From Pegea sp. RAD2-039 (Eukaryota; Chordata; Thaliacea; Salpida; Salpidae): a stretch of 64,000 bases of DNA. This document shows, one piece after another, positions 1 through 27,850 of this stretch (its first letter is position 1; the number at the start of each line of letters is the position of its first letter). The translations under genes were made by a program, and so were the position numbers. The notes beneath the pieces are model-generated. The model ran no database searches. It was given only the letters and a program-made list of their open reading frames with translations, and was not told the DNA's origin. The DNA lies in NCBI GenBank assembly GCA_034620365.1, contig JAQGEQ010000339.1, forward strand, positions 558,001 to 622,000, given 5' to 3'.

Positions 1-16
1 ACAAATGATAACTGAC

Positions 17-1893
17 CTGGAGAAGGTGAAGTGCTTGGACTTTGATACTCTGTTTGATAGATTGACATATTCTCTAAATTCATTCTGAGCTCTTCATTGC
101 TAAAGTCAACCGGTTTTTCCAACTTATTCAAACAAAAGTTGCTGCAAAATTGTTAAGGAGATTATTAGTTTAAAGCGATTAGAAGAAAATAGTTTAAAAA
201 ATAAGAAATATCTTGAAATGAATTCAACTGACGTTGAAATTTTCAAATCTTCTTGTTGACATTGTAACAACTCACTAATGATCTTCAGATTTTTTTGTTC
301 TAAAACCCGGATTTGTTCTTCAAGAATTGCTTCTTCTTCACTGCCAATAAATCAAACAATAAAACCAAAAAGATGGAAATGAAAGCAGATCACCGGTGTG
401 TCTTCTCTTCTGCATGTAGCCACTTGTTCTCTTGTACTTCTTGCAAACTTTTTTTATCTAATTGTTTTAAAGCTTTTTCTGTTGCTAACGATTTCTGTTC
501 ATTGATTCGATGTTCAGTTTTAGCTAAGATGCTATCTCTAGCAGCATCTAATTGAGTGTTTAAATGAGCTGAAAATATAAAAATAAGTTTTTTGATGATG
601 TATTTCTAAGATAATTGTTATCATATTTTAATGTAATAATTATTATTTTTATAAATAATCACTTTTACCGCTCATTTCTTCATAATTTTTCTTCATGTCC
701 TCCATTTCAGCTTCTAACAGTTTAATCTGATTTTATGGAAACAATGATTAAAAAACATCAATTAGAAGACAACTAACCTGAGTTTGATGCTCATGTCGCC
801 CGACATCTCGATACTCACTCCAATAAGTAACTTCTTTAAACGTTTTTTCACATTCTTTATTAATATTTTTAATTCTTTCAAGAAGTTCTATTTACAAAAG
901 TTGAAAACTTAAATCTTAATAAGAAAAAATCTTTATAAAAACAACTTAAAAAACAATAATAATTTAAAGACTGTTAAAAGTAGAAACTTTTTATTCTATA
1001 CATTAAATATTTCTGCAAATGAAAGCTTTAAGTTAGGAAAATGACAAATATCAGTAACAACTATGAGCTTTTATCTAAACTATCTTCTACTTGACACAAA
1101 ATTATATGTGTCTACTTCAGTATAATGTTTTCTTATGTACATTAACTACATTCTTATCATAACATTCAAAATAAAAACAACATTAAAACTTAAGCCTTTC
1201 TGTAAAAACTAATTCATCTTGTTCAGTTTTACAACCTATAGTTGGTAATTTTTCATCTAATATTAACTAATACTTCATCAGTTGATAAATTAGCAACAAA
1301 ATTTTGAAGGTTTATCAAAGAAACTTAGAATTAAATGAAAAAATTAGTTTTAAACTAATCAAAGGCAACTTGTGTGATTAATCTTAAATACACAATGTGG
1401 TTTTTATTTGTATATTTTCTTAAAATCACACCCACCATCAATAACAGTCTCTTCTTTACGTGAAACCTCCCATTTATCTTTCAGTGCCTTTTCAACATGC
1501 TCATAATTATATATTTGATTCTGCTCTTCTTCATTTTCAAGATCTTTACTTTGTTGCAACAAAACTTGAAAAGTTGCAAACTGTTCTTCTTTCAATTTAG
1601 CATTCTAAAAACCAATTTGCAGAAATCTTATAAAGAATACAAAAGTATAAATAATTTGTTACTCTTTCTATGTAGCGTTTATTCCAAGTATTAAGCTCAA
1701 TAAGCTCCTTTTCCAGTTCATCTAAAGAATGACCTTTGATTTGTAACCTTTCAGTAAAAAAAAAACAAATAAGACTTCATTGCTTTAATCAAGTTGAACT
1801 ATATAATTACTGATATGAAAGAATTGCTTCACGAAAGGCAGTGAGATTTTCTTTGTTAGATTTTTTTCCTTTTTTCTTTCCTTTTTTTGCCAT
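17..1893 (-). CDS. CCDC83: CCDC83-like coiled-coil protein (5' part, runs off window)
   Basis: Eight exons on the minus strand: 1811-1893 (start ATG at 1891-1893), 1663-1747, 1436-1604, 778-887, 669-726, 394-568, 233-340 and 17-141. All junctions are GT-AG and in phase. They give about 304 residues, and the last donor at 16 shows that the gene continues beyond the window. The protein starts with a lysine-rich head (MAKKGKKKGKK) followed by long charged coiled coil. Recognition rests on remembered CCDC83 segments: a YQ-QIK motif after the head, RN-KLKEEQ, an EHVEKALKDKWE stretch, YW-EYRDVG, ENKWL and a QEDLKI segment near the end. CCDC83 is a poorly characterised coiled-coil protein, so I claim no activity. 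Its first intron-rich 1.9 kb lies directly downstream of RBM48 on the same strand. Confident of family, less so of every splice site. Confidence 0.82.
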
Positions 1894-2001
1894 CACATAT
1901 TTTATAACAAATTACAACAAATAAAAGTTTTTTTTTAAGTTTACTTGTAAAAATAATCAGATCTCTAAAAAAATGTTTCAATTAATAAAATAAAAAATAA
2001 A
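1894..2001 (-). promoter_or_regulatory. RBM48-CCDC83 intergenic spacer with a splice-acceptor-like site
   Basis: The 108 bases between the RBM48 stop and the CCDC83 ATG (read on the minus strand) are AT-only for about 30 bases, then contain a pyrimidine tract ending CATTTTTTTAG, then an A-rich leader to the ATG. I see no AATAAA on the minus strand before the T-tract. This could be a trans-splice acceptor in a two-gene transcript, a 5' UTR intron end, or chance in AT-rich DNA. Confidence 0.3.
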
Positions 2002-2787
2002 TTATCTTTTCTTGCAAGCAACACTACGAGGAAGAAAAGAGAAGGTTGAAGATAATTTGAGTTTTTTGTTATATTTTTCAATTTTTTCCAGGTTTTTTCG
2101 TTTACAACCAACTTGTGATGGATTTAATTTCAAGGAATCACATTGATATTGGGGTAAATTAATTGGAATGTTTTCATGAACTTGTGTTTTATTTTCTTGG
2201 AAATTGATATCACTCTGATATCCTTTCTGCCATTTGGGTCCAATTAAATCTGTTGCTAAGTCTTCTTTATGAGTAGAACTTTGAGGTTCTTTATTTAAAT
2301 GATTAACATCAAATTCTTTTGACTTTGATGAAGCTTTTTTGAGTTTTTTGATATGACTAGCAACCGCAACTTGTCGACATTTGATTTTATCTATAACTTC
2401 TTGTGGAGTTTCATTTTCAGGAGCATAACAAACATGTAACATTGAACCATAAAAATTACTTTCATCTAGCTTCTTTTTTGCCCATTTAGCAGAAGCCAAA
2501 CATTTATACTGAACTAAAAATGTTTGTTCAAATTCTTCAGTAGGATAATCCTTGAGTTGATGAAATAATTTGACTTCACCAAAACTAGATACTAATTTTA
2601 ATAATTCATTTTCAAGTTTGATAGATTGAACATTATTTATTAAAAGATATGCAGATTCATCATTGATTGTAAATACTTTAACAGCAGTTAAACGTTTTCC
2701 TTTTCGATAAGATTCTCTATTTTCACAATATGCAGATTTAATATGATGAGGCAAAACAGAATTCTTAAAATCTTTTTCAGATATCAT
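2002..2787 (-). CDS. RBM48: RBM48-like RNA-binding protein, intronless
   Basis: A single uninterrupted frame of 261 residues, ATG at 2785-2787 and stop at 2002-2004. The N-terminal half matches RBM48 closely in memory: HH-K-A-C-R-YR-G-R--AVKV-TIN-ES-YLLI, then the RRM-like core with YP-E-F--T-LV--, AKWAKKKLDE, and the diagnostic LHVCYAPE at about residues 117-124. The C-terminal half is basic and low in conservation (KRKNLEKIEKYNKKLK), ending CKKR. In vertebrates RBM48 works with ARMC7 in the minor (U12) spliceosome, which suggests a nuclear splicing role here by homology. Every other gene in this window is split by introns, so the intronless state is notable. The stop lies 108 bases from the CCDC83 start on the same strand. 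Confidence 0.9.
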   Translation of the reverse strand: MISEKDFKNSVLPHHIKSAYCENRESYRKGKRLTAVKVFTINDESAYLLINNVQSIKLENELLKLVSSFGEVKLFHQLKDYPTEEFEQTFLVQYKCLASAKWAKKKLDESNFYGSMLHVCYAPENETPQEVIDKIKCRQVAVASHIKKLKKASSKSKEFDVNHLNKEPQSSTHKEDLATDLIGPKWQKGYQSDINFQENKTQVHENIPINLPQYQCDSLKLNPSQVGCKRKNLEKIEKYNKKLKLSSTFSFLPRSVACKKR

Positions 2788-5700
2788 CTTGAAATCTTAA
2801 ATAACAAAAAAAATTTAAATATTTTCAGTATTTAGTTAAATAGTTCAGAATTTTAAAGAACTCATAAAAACTATGTTAAAATACAAAAATTTCAAAAACT
2901 AGAAACATTTTATTAATTAAAGATAATATTGAATCATCAAAAGTAGATTTTAATTGAAAGATTAACATACTAAAAAATTGAATCAAAAATTTTGAAGCAA
3001 TATATATTTAATATATAGGATTATAAAAAACTTAACTATATAAAAAAATATAAATTAATATTAGAAATAAGTGTAAGCTTATATTTGTATATAAAAGAGT
3101 AAACCTTAAAAATAATTATAAGAAATAAAAAAAAATAAATAAAAAAATTATTTCTAAAATTAGACTAAAATTATTATAAAATTATTATAAAATTATAAAA
3201 AAATTGTTCAATAATCAAAATAATGACTTTTATAAAACTGAATTTTCTTAGCTAATATGAAAACAAACATGTAGCAATTGCTGAGTTTTTGTAAATTTGG
3301 TAAATAATCTTAGAAACTTTGCCTAGACTTAACTGGCCTTTAAAATGTTGACATTCTGTTCATTTATCAATTATATCGTTTTCCATGCCAACATATTGTT
3401 GTTTGTAATAAATTTTTGAGCTTTAAAATAGAAATTAAACTTCATATTATGTGATAAATGTGTATTTAAAATTCATTGGGTTTCAAAATAAATTGGTTAA
3501 AAGCTTTATAAATTTATTAAACTAAAAAGTTATTTCAGAGAGGAAATTGAAAGTAGTGTTTCTATTTCAAGGAGATAAAACATGATTAATTTTTTTAATT
3601 TTTAGCATTGTTGAAATCAAATTTTGAGTTGATAGATAAATCAAGCCTTCATTTGTTTATTGTTGAAGCAATCATCATTCCAGCTCAAACTGTTATTATA
3701 TAAATAAACTAAAAAACATTCATTATTTATCACCTTTACGAATCAAAGTTTTTTTTATAATTTATAACACAAATTTGAGCTAATAATAGCTAATAATAGA
3801 TAATAATATTATAACATTTTATAATAACTTATTAAAAATCTAAGGTCTTGCAAAAATTATAACATTAATGAATTCTAAATAATAAATCAAGATTACCATA
3901 AAGCGCGAATCTATAACATTATTATATAGTATAGCTCTGTATAAAAAAGCAAGTATTCTCTAGTACTATATTGCATCTGGTACATAAAAACAAACTTATA
4001 AAAATATATTGATTTCTAGCATAAACTTTATAATTTATGTTTTGCTAGTATTAAATATTTTCATAGAAACAAAAATGTCAAAATAGTGGAGTTTTTTGTA
4101 AACGAAAAAATCTAATTGTCTAAGCAGTCAACTACTCAAGTACTTAAATATTAGTTTTGTACAAATAACAAGTGAAAAGCTAATATTTCCCGATAAGGAA
4201 TGTTATACTCGTACACAAAACAACCATTTTTCTAAAAGTGATTTATAGAAAAGCATATTTTAGGTCTTTAAAAGACATCTTTTTTTAAAAATAGTTGGCA
4301 GTAAAAATATATAAGCGCATGAAAATATTATTATTTTGTTTATATCTTAAAACTAATCAGTAAGCCTTACAGTTTTAGGCTAAATTCTCTTCTAAACAGT
4401 GAATAGACGCTTTTCAGTATTTTAAACAATATTTATAAGCTTTATAATAAGACTGATGAAGACTTTTCAGATACTGAAAGCGAAAGACTTTGGGAAAAAC
4501 ATGAGTCTAAGTATTCGACTTCTAAAATAAGTGTCAGGATGAATCATACATCTTTTACTATTTGTAGATTTGAAAGTTTATTTACAAAAAATATTACAAA
4601 AAGGAAAATTAATAAATGAAATTGCTAAATAGGTTGCTGTAGTTTTTTGTTTAATTAAGTATTCTTTAACTCACGACTTTAATTTTCTTAGGAATGTTTT
4701 GTTAATGTAGCTAAGCCCATAACGATTAAAAAATATAAAAACTAATTTTAGGTTAATTTCGGTTGCAAAGCAAAAGATACAAATTAAATGAAAGTATAAA
4801 AGTATAAAATAAATTAAAAATATAATAAGTATATGTTATCAAAAAATGTTTCGGTCGAGTTGTTGTATTCTTTATTAAAAATATTTTCAATTATTTTAAT
4901 TCTAATCTACTTCATAATCTTTCACTCCAAAGTATTTTTTGTGTTTTTCATAAATTAGTTTTTTAAGTAGGACAATAATTTTTATCGTAGACTTCATTAT
5001 TATTCATTTATTTTATTATTATTCATTCTTTATATTGGTCGTTTAACATAGTTTTTAACCGATATAAAAAATATATATTGAAAACTTTTTTAGATTAAAT
5101 GCAAGTCTAATTATCCAACCACTTTCAGATGTATATTTCTGTCTCTTGAGATTTAAAATGTAAATAATAATTTAGCAGTAATATACAATTTACGTGTTAT
5201 TAAACATAATTATTAGCTTTAAATATCAATCGTAACTTATTATGGAGCAAATTTAGGTCTATTTTTGTAATAATTGAAATACTAGTATTAACTGCTTACT
5301 AAGTAACAGTTTTTTAAATTATATCAGCAACATTGATTATAGTGTTTAATACTTTATAGAATAAATTTTTAAATAACTGTAATAGTATTTTATTAAATTA
5401 AGTTTAATATGATAAAATAAGTTAAGACATCTAGTGTTATTCATATTTTTGTTGATAAAATATGGATGATATATCAGGTTGAACATTTTTTTACTTTTAG
5501 TACTTGAATTACTTGTACATGTTTTTTATAATTTTAGTTAGAAAAGAATTAAGCAACAAAAGATAACCTTGTAGTTTGTTCACTCCAGAAGTAATTTTTT
5601 AGTGAGACAAAGAACTTTTGTTAGAAATTGTTACTAAACTATCGAAATATTAACTTATATTACGTAAATACTGTAAAAAATAATTATATAAACAAATAGA

Positions 5701-8700
5701 TTGCGATTTAAATAATATAGTTTTAACTATTACTCTCATCATGATTTCTATAAAAAAATCTTTGTTTTATTTTACATTTAAATATTGATAATTAAAAGAC
5801 ATAAATTATTAATTTAGTTTACAATTACGACAACAAACCTTTTAAAAATTTAACTCTGGGTACAATAGGATATTTTGATTTGTTTAAAACGGATTTTGAT
5901 CGAATTTTGAAAATTCCTTAATATATATTGATTTATCGAATAGTATTTATAAATTATCTGGCGACGCTTTATAAGCAGTCTGTAAATTAACAAAAAAATC
6001 TTTTTTTTCAAAAATAATTGTGATTTGGTTAAGAAAGCTTACTAAGTTGACATGTTTTTAAGTATTTGTTTACATATTGTTAAAAAAGCAACCTGGTTTA
6101 TATAGGTTAAAAGATGTGTAGAATAATTTACAACATTGAGTCTGTTAAAAAACTATCTTTTAATTTGAACGGTGAAAATCGAGCGAAATGACTTAACGAT
6201 CCTTTTTCTTTTTTGTAATCGAAAATGTCAAGCTTAAATCACGTTACAGTTTAAACTTGCTATGATGATTTCTCAGCTATAATCGTCTTTAGGTATTTAA
6301 ACACTAGTGAGCAAAATTCTAATGATATTTTTTTGTATCCATAATAAATGCATTGTAAACTTTTGTAACTATTAGTATACATTTTTTTTGTTTCATTTTT
6401 ATTTCGATTAAAATTTATTTCAGTTGATATTACACTTATTTAAATAATTATTCGTATCTTAATAGTATATATTTCGATTAATAGATCTAAAATTTTATTT
6501 TATTAATTTTTTCAATGTTAAAATCTTGTGTATAATTAGATATTATGTTATTGACTATACAAAAATTCCTAGAAAATGGTTTCGTAACTGTGAATTTTAT
6601 TTTAAGATACCTTTCTCACTATTTTAGCGTTTCAATGTTAAAGCTAGTCAGTTTATATGTGCATTAATCGATCATATTCTAATTTGTTTTTATAAACAGT
6701 AAAACAACCAACTAAACAATAATCTTTATTATCTTATAGCATATAAAAAACTTTATATTTGTATCATAAATACACTGTGGTAATTACTATAATCTATATA
6801 AATTGTTACCAACATATTTTTTTTCAAAGTATTTTTGATTTTATAAATCATTCAAAAAATGATTGAACAATTTTTTAATTGTCACAAGTTTATAGGTTTA
6901 TTGTTATGCACTATATTTTTTGATTTTTTAAGCTGATTACATTTCTTAAACTTGTAAAGTTGAACATTTTTAAAGCTTGTATAGTTTAAAAAAATTAAAA
7001 TTTCTCATAATCCTTATGGCGATGAGCTTTTTATGAATCTGTTAAAACTGTTGAAAGTTATTATTTTTAATAAAAGGTTAACTCAAACAAAATCTTTTTT
7101 TTTATTTAAAATTACATGTTTATATATTAGTAATTTTTAATTTTTTGAATGATTACTTTTAAAATTTATTGAATGTGTTTATTTATAGTTTTTTTACCCT
7201 TAAATTTAATTTTTTAACCTTAAGTCTATTTCTCTATAACAGATGATTTTGTTTTCTTTAATTTCTGAGATATATTCCTTTTTTGGATGATATTCATATA
7301 CTATTTTCATTCAATCTTTATAGAGCTTTAAATCTAAGTTACCAAAGGTAAAATTTAAACATAAAATCTTATAGTTTATCTTGTATCATAGCTTTTAATG
7401 TGATTATGTATACTATAAATATAACTTAAAGCTATTAAAATGTTTCAAAATGCTTAATTTTTGAAAATTAAAACTTTAATTGCAAATAGTTTCTTTTACT
7501 TTATTAATGGATATATTTTTTAAACTGGCAAAAAGTTTTTATTGAGAATTTTGAACAAATCTATTTATGTTCATTTCTTTTTCTTTAAAATGGTTAAATT
7601 TTCATGGCTAAATTTTGAGTTTTAATGATTAAGTCAAAAAAGTATTTAATTATCTTAAAAATATTATTTAAGTAAACAATTGTACACTTTTTGATATAGT
7701 TCAGTAAGCAATTTTACTACAACTGGATTGTTTATTTGATTTTTAGAATGTTATTGAATGTAATGTAGTATTAACTTGTTTTTTATTTAATAAATTTTTG
7801 TGGTTGAACATTATCTGATCTGTTAGAAGTTGAAATGTAATTTATACTTCTAATTTAGTCTAGTTTAATTTTATGAAATTTTTTTAAAGTTTTTTATTAG
7901 TTTTAAATAAAAATTGTAAGTTTATTAAACTCTTTTAATCAGTAGTTTTTCATAATGTGATATCATTTGGTTTTTAAATTTTTCTAGTTTTGATAATTTA
8001 TTAGAAATCTCGGCAATATGATTAAAAAACAGTAATCATATAACAAATATTAAATACTCAAACTGCAGTTAATTTATAGTTTTTAGGTTTATCATTCTTT
8101 TAAAATCAGTTAAAGTTATTTGAAAATAACAAAACTTATTATATTATTAATCCTTATATATTCATATTTTTTCTAAATAAATGTTTTTTTTTTAATTTTA
8201 AATAATATATTTAAAAATCTTTAAAGAAAATTGTTTGATAATACCATTTTTTAAGTACAATTTTGACTATGTTCCTCTATTAAGTAGTAGAATTTAAAAA
8301 AAATTTAAGATTTAAATTTGACTAATTGGTTTTTTGAGTAATATATGGTTTTTTTCATTTTATTATGCAGAGCTATAGTTTCATTTAACATTTTAAAGAC
8401 TAATTCCTTTTAAAATTTATGTTAGAATTATAAATTTTTTGAAGATTAATTTATTTTTCAGCAATGTTGTAGATAATTTAATTCTTATAAATCAAACTTC
8501 TTTATTTAATTTATAATCAGGTCGATATTTGTCAAGTTAATCATAAGATTATGGTTCAAAGAATTTGGAAAAAGTTTTAAGATGTTATCTATTAAGTTCA
8601 CATTGACAACTTAATTAGTATATTTCTTTTATTTTATGTCACATAAATTGTATTTTGTTCTGTTAATCTTTTACAAAAAGGTTGTGATGTTTAAATTTAT

Positions 8701-9366
8701 ATAAATGAAAAAATTTATCTATTTTTTTTGTCATTGTTTTAAATTTTCAACCACCTACCTAAAAGATTTGAACTTGTTTTTTTTACTGTTTTTTAAATTC
8801 ATTTTAAAAAACTCAATTAGAGAAGTAATAAAATTTATTAAACAAATAACTTGACCTCATAAAGTTTTTAATGATGATTATATCAAAATAATTCTTATTG
8901 TCTTCGTAGAATTAATTTAGGTTTTGTAAGGAATTTATTTTAGTTATAACTTATATTACTGGAGATATAACCAGGATAATGTTGTAAGATTTTATGTTAT
9001 GAGTCTTATACCTCTCTGTATTAGTAGAGTAGGTGTTCAAGTTTAAAAAGATAAAAAAATGTATAACTAAAAGTATGATTTGTCTTTTATTTCAACAATC
9101 TTAATTCTTGTTTAGTGTTACCAGGAAATGAGTAAATTAATAATTGTTTCAATCTAGTTTTTTTTAACATGGTGAACACTTACACCAAATATTAATAACC
9201 CTATCATATTTTTTACCCATAAAATATAAATGAAATACTTTATTAATATTATATTAATTCATTTCACTTTTTTTAGTTTGATTTTAGAGTTTATTTCTTA
9301 TTAAATTAAACTTTTCATATCTGTGAATAAGTTCAAAAATTTTGTCAAATATTAACCATTAATTTT
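2788..9366. other. AT-rich intergenic spacer between RBM48 and calcineurin A
   Basis: About 6.6 kb with dense stops in all frames, long T and A runs, and no recognisable repeat, RNA gene or protein, apart from one open stretch at 4407-4619 described separately. It separates divergently transcribed RBM48 (-) and calcineurin A (+), so both promoters should lie inside it. No CpG-rich or GC-rich promoter-like patch is visible. Confidence 0.6.
4407..4619 (+). other. orphan open stretch, possible exon or pseudogene exon
   Basis: Seventy codons are open between an in-frame TAG (4404-4406) and TGA (4617-4619), in DNA where stops normally come every dozen codons or so. The translation has coding-like charged composition, including KTDEDFSDTESERLWEKHES. 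It lacks an early ATG, and a possible acceptor CTTTTCAG lies just inside it (ending at 4417). I recognise no family. It could be an isolated exon, a decayed transposase or host exon, or chance. Confidence 0.2.
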
Positions 9367-24350
<14,984 letters not shown>

Positions 24351-26315
24351 TTCCGATATCACCATCTCCCCAACATAATCGCAATTAATCTAATTTAATA
24401 AAGACAAACTAGTTCAGCGGTTTGAAATAACAATAATCTTCATTTGTATCAACTCAATGATGGAAGTCATCTTTTTATTCTTTTCAATTTGATATTTTTG
24501 AAATGCAACAAAATACTCCACAATTTGACCTTTAACCCCAAGCTCCTCAGCATCTCGCTGACGTCACAGGTCATGCTCTTTGCTGCATCAGCCACTATCC
24601 ATGTCAAGTTCTCTTCTGCTACATGGTTCTTCATCAACAGAGTCGATTGTTTCAATTATTTTCTGCCTCATCTCAACTTGAAGCCTTCAGCAATATCTGC
24701 AACATCTTTAGATGCAGATCTTGGTAATCTGTTCGCTTGGTGGCGCACAAGAGCTGTTGAATTTGCAAAGATACTTTCTTCGAAATTTGATGAGATACTT
24801 TGAGTGGTAGTGGACAAATATAAACATCTGCTTCTATTTAATTTATCCATGGAATTGCACTTTTTTTTGTTCATTCTCTTTTTAAAATCTTTATTACACA
24901 AACCTACCCACAAAGTAAAACTTTTTCACTTTTTTTTTTGTTTTCTTTTCAAGCTGAATTTCAGTTTTAAGTTGCTCATAGCTGTTTAAGTTTATAACGA
25001 AATTAATGAAATAAGTTAATAGAGAGTCTTATTATCTCTTCTTTACTGAGATTTCTCATTATTAGTCGTTTATAATCTTTTTATTTTGTATTGTATTGTT
25101 TTGTGTTAATTTTTTTCTGAGATTTTCTTTATCTAGAATTAACTTTCTACTAGTTCATCTGCAGTATCCTTCGTGCACAAAACCTTTTTTTTGCATGTGA
25201 TCTTCACCTTTTACTCTTATAAGGAAACCTTTTATGCGTTTGTACGTAAAATACAATTTATTTAGTTGCCGTAAAAATAGTTTGAATTCATTTGAAAATT
25301 AGATGAGTAAACCGTTTTGCTCTTTTTGTTATTTTGATTGTTTTTTATTCTTGTTGTTCTTTATGTATTTAGACGGCAGTTTTTATGTTTCTGGTCAATC
25401 TGAATTAACTTAATTAAACGGTATTAAAATCTACAATCCTATAACTTCTTCCACCTCATCTAGCAGATGAAGATCAAACCATCAACCGTAAAATACTATG
25501 CAGTTTTAAGAGATCAATTTTCATTCAGTAATTCACTAAATATGATAATAATTATCATTATGTCGCTGTCAATATTTCCAAGAGCTTTCTGGTGCTCAAA
25601 ATTTTTGTGTTTTCCTTTACTTGTGATCATCTATTTTTTATTTTCTCACTAAACTGCTGTGGTAAGCAGTAGCAGCTGAGTTTAAAGCTTCAACATTAGT
25701 GATGGTGGAAATGATGATGGTTATTTTAAATGAAAGCATGACGAGCTTTTGTTTGTATGTTTCTTGATGACTGGCAGTTTAGACAAGTTAATGTGTTAAT
25801 TGAAAAATACAACAATTTTAAGTGTGTTTATCAAGTGTTTAACTTCATTATTTTCGATAATTTGAAAATAAAATGTTGCTACTTTAACTTTGTTATTTTT
25901 CTTCAAATTCTAATCTGTTTAAATTGTTTTAATTAGAAAGCATCAAGGAAGAATTATTTAATTAAATTAGCTAGTTAACCCTTTTAAACAATAAATTTTA
26001 GATGAATTCCACAAATTGAGGTTTTCCAATAGCTTGTTGAAATAAAATGGGTTTTGTAGATGAAATTGTTGATCAAATTTAAAGAAATGTTTCAAATCGA
26101 ACTAACATTGTTGAAGCTTCACTTATGAAATATAAAATAAAAAGTTCATTATCAAACTTGTGATGCTTAAAAATATTCATAAATTCACTTCTACTGAGAG
26201 CTTGTTTGTAGTTGTCAAAATATCAAATCACTTTTTATTGATTCGAATCTAATATTGTTTTATACTCCATTTCAAAATTTAGATTCTTGAACGTTAAGTT
26301 TTAAAGTAAAATTAG
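24351..26315. other. 3' flank of calcineurin A and AT-rich spacer
   Basis: The first 550 bases probably include the calcineurin 3' UTR. Between 24444 and 24803 the plus strand is open for 120 codons, and the minus strand is nearly open over the same DNA. The rest (24.9-26.3 kb) is T-rich spacer with no recognisable gene, RNA or repeat. A T-run at 26316-26324 marks the likely A-tail of the antisense LINE that follows. Confidence 0.45.
24397..24402 (+). terminator. probable poly(A) signal of calcineurin A
   Basis: AATAAA lies 47 bases after the stop codon, in a locally AT-rich stretch. In DNA this AT-rich the hexamer is common, so its use is uncertain. A longer 3' UTR reaching into the 24.4-24.9 kb open region is equally possible. 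Confidence 0.35.
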
Positions 26316-27850
26316 TTTTTTTTTATTAGTTGTATCAATAATTGTTTGGCCTGCTTCGGCTGCGAACGGTGGTTCATATATCTACCAGGGTAGAAACTTT
26401 ATATGTGAAGATGTTAGAATGACACTAAGTACAGCGACAAACTGCCTACGGGGCTCCAACTCCAGCTTTAAATAAAAAGTTTTTGCATCTTCTAGAAGAG
26501 TTGTCATTTATTTACTACAATAAATGCGAAGGAGGGTGCCTAAAAAGAGCACCTCTCGCTAACACACATTCTCAAAAATAACATCTATTACATTAGAAAT
26601 ACAGAAAGCAAAGGATGTAACGCATGGCATTTCGGTAGTCCTCAAAGCATATAAAAGAACAATTACATAGAAGGGAAAAATTCACAGTTTAGAAATGACA
26701 ATGTTGGCAATATTAAAACAGTTCAACTTCTTCTTGAACAACACGAGTGATTCTGACTTGACAATGTCTGATGACAGCTGGTTCCAAGTACTAATTTTGC
26801 AGAATGAGAAACAATTTGCTCAGATTAACGTACCAGGTGATATGGGCTTATTAAGATGTAATGTGTGTTGTCTTAGTTGGTATAACCTAAGGGAAGGACT
26901 AATGGAAAAGAAAGTATCGAATTGAAGGTCAATTAAATTGTGGATAATTTAAAAAATAAGAATTAAGTCGTATTCAAGCCGTCGAATTTCCAAAGTATCT
27001 AAATTGAAGAAGCTGAGATGATGTTTATAACTATTGTATTTAATATTAAGAATCCTGCATACTAATCTCGTAAATGTTGCCTGAACAGATTCGATTTTTT
27101 GATATCATCAACTTGATATGGCATCCATTCACTAACATTGTATTCAAGAATTGGACGTACGTACAATTTGAAAAGATTGTTAAAAAGCATGGATCCTTAG
27201 AGTTAGAGGTCTTTATAATAAGGTAGACAAAGTTGATTGATTTTCCAAAGATTTTGGAAACATAAATGTGTCATTTAAAGTCAGATAGTAGGGCAATGTC
27301 AAGGTCTAGGACCGAAGATACTCGTTGAATAATAAATCCATTGCTGGAGTATTGGTTCAAGGAATTTGCAGCTGGTTTATAAGAAAAAGTTATAAGTTCA
27401 GACTTTGTGAGCTGGATTCTTAGCTGCCAACTCATAGACCAGTTGTCTACAGTGTGTAGTGCAGTCTTTAGTTTTGAAGGATTGCAAGATAATAGCTTAA
27501 TGCAATCTGCAAACACAAACACACTGACACCATCTACTGCTACTAGTCTTTTGATAAGGTCTTAAATAAAGTTTACAAAAAGAAGGGGACTCAGAACGGA
27601 AACTGTAGGAATACCACTGGTGACTAGACTAAGAGTAGATAAAGATCTTTCAACATCAGTTTGTTTGATTCTACCTGAAAAGGAATCTTCAATCCACTGT
27701 AAGATAATGCTGTTGGCTTTTAAATCTTGTAAAACAATAATGAGCTTGTTGTGTGGGACAGAATGAAACGCTTTAGCAAAATCGAGGTATATGATGTCAC
27801 AAGGAGGATTTTGGCAGCATCGTTGCCAACTTCAGATTTAAAATTTGGCC
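26316..27850 (-). mobile_element. decayed LINE (CR1/Jockey-type reverse transcriptase), copy 1
   Basis: Read on the minus strand, the DNA encodes the middle and end of a non-LTR reverse transcriptase: IIYLDFAKAFHSVPHNKL (27.8-27.75 kb), a degenerate SGIPTVSVLSPLLF, VFADCIKLL where the catalytic FADD is expected, NWSMSWQLRIQLTKSE, a V-DL-I-LS-D-KWH motif, YVRPILEYN, and an LEIRRLEYDLIL-F tail typical of CR1/Jockey-like elements. An internal stop lies between the two catalytic motifs (near 27568), others follow, and the second catalytic Asp is Cys, so it cannot be active. The 3' end appears to be at the T-run at 26316-26324 (A-tail on the element strand). The 5' limit is unclear. The element is truncated before the first RT blocks. 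Confidence 0.8.

Noticed and set aside
313-555. 80-codon plus-strand frame at the left edge
   Set aside because: Antisense to two CCDC83 exons that join in phase and match the family.
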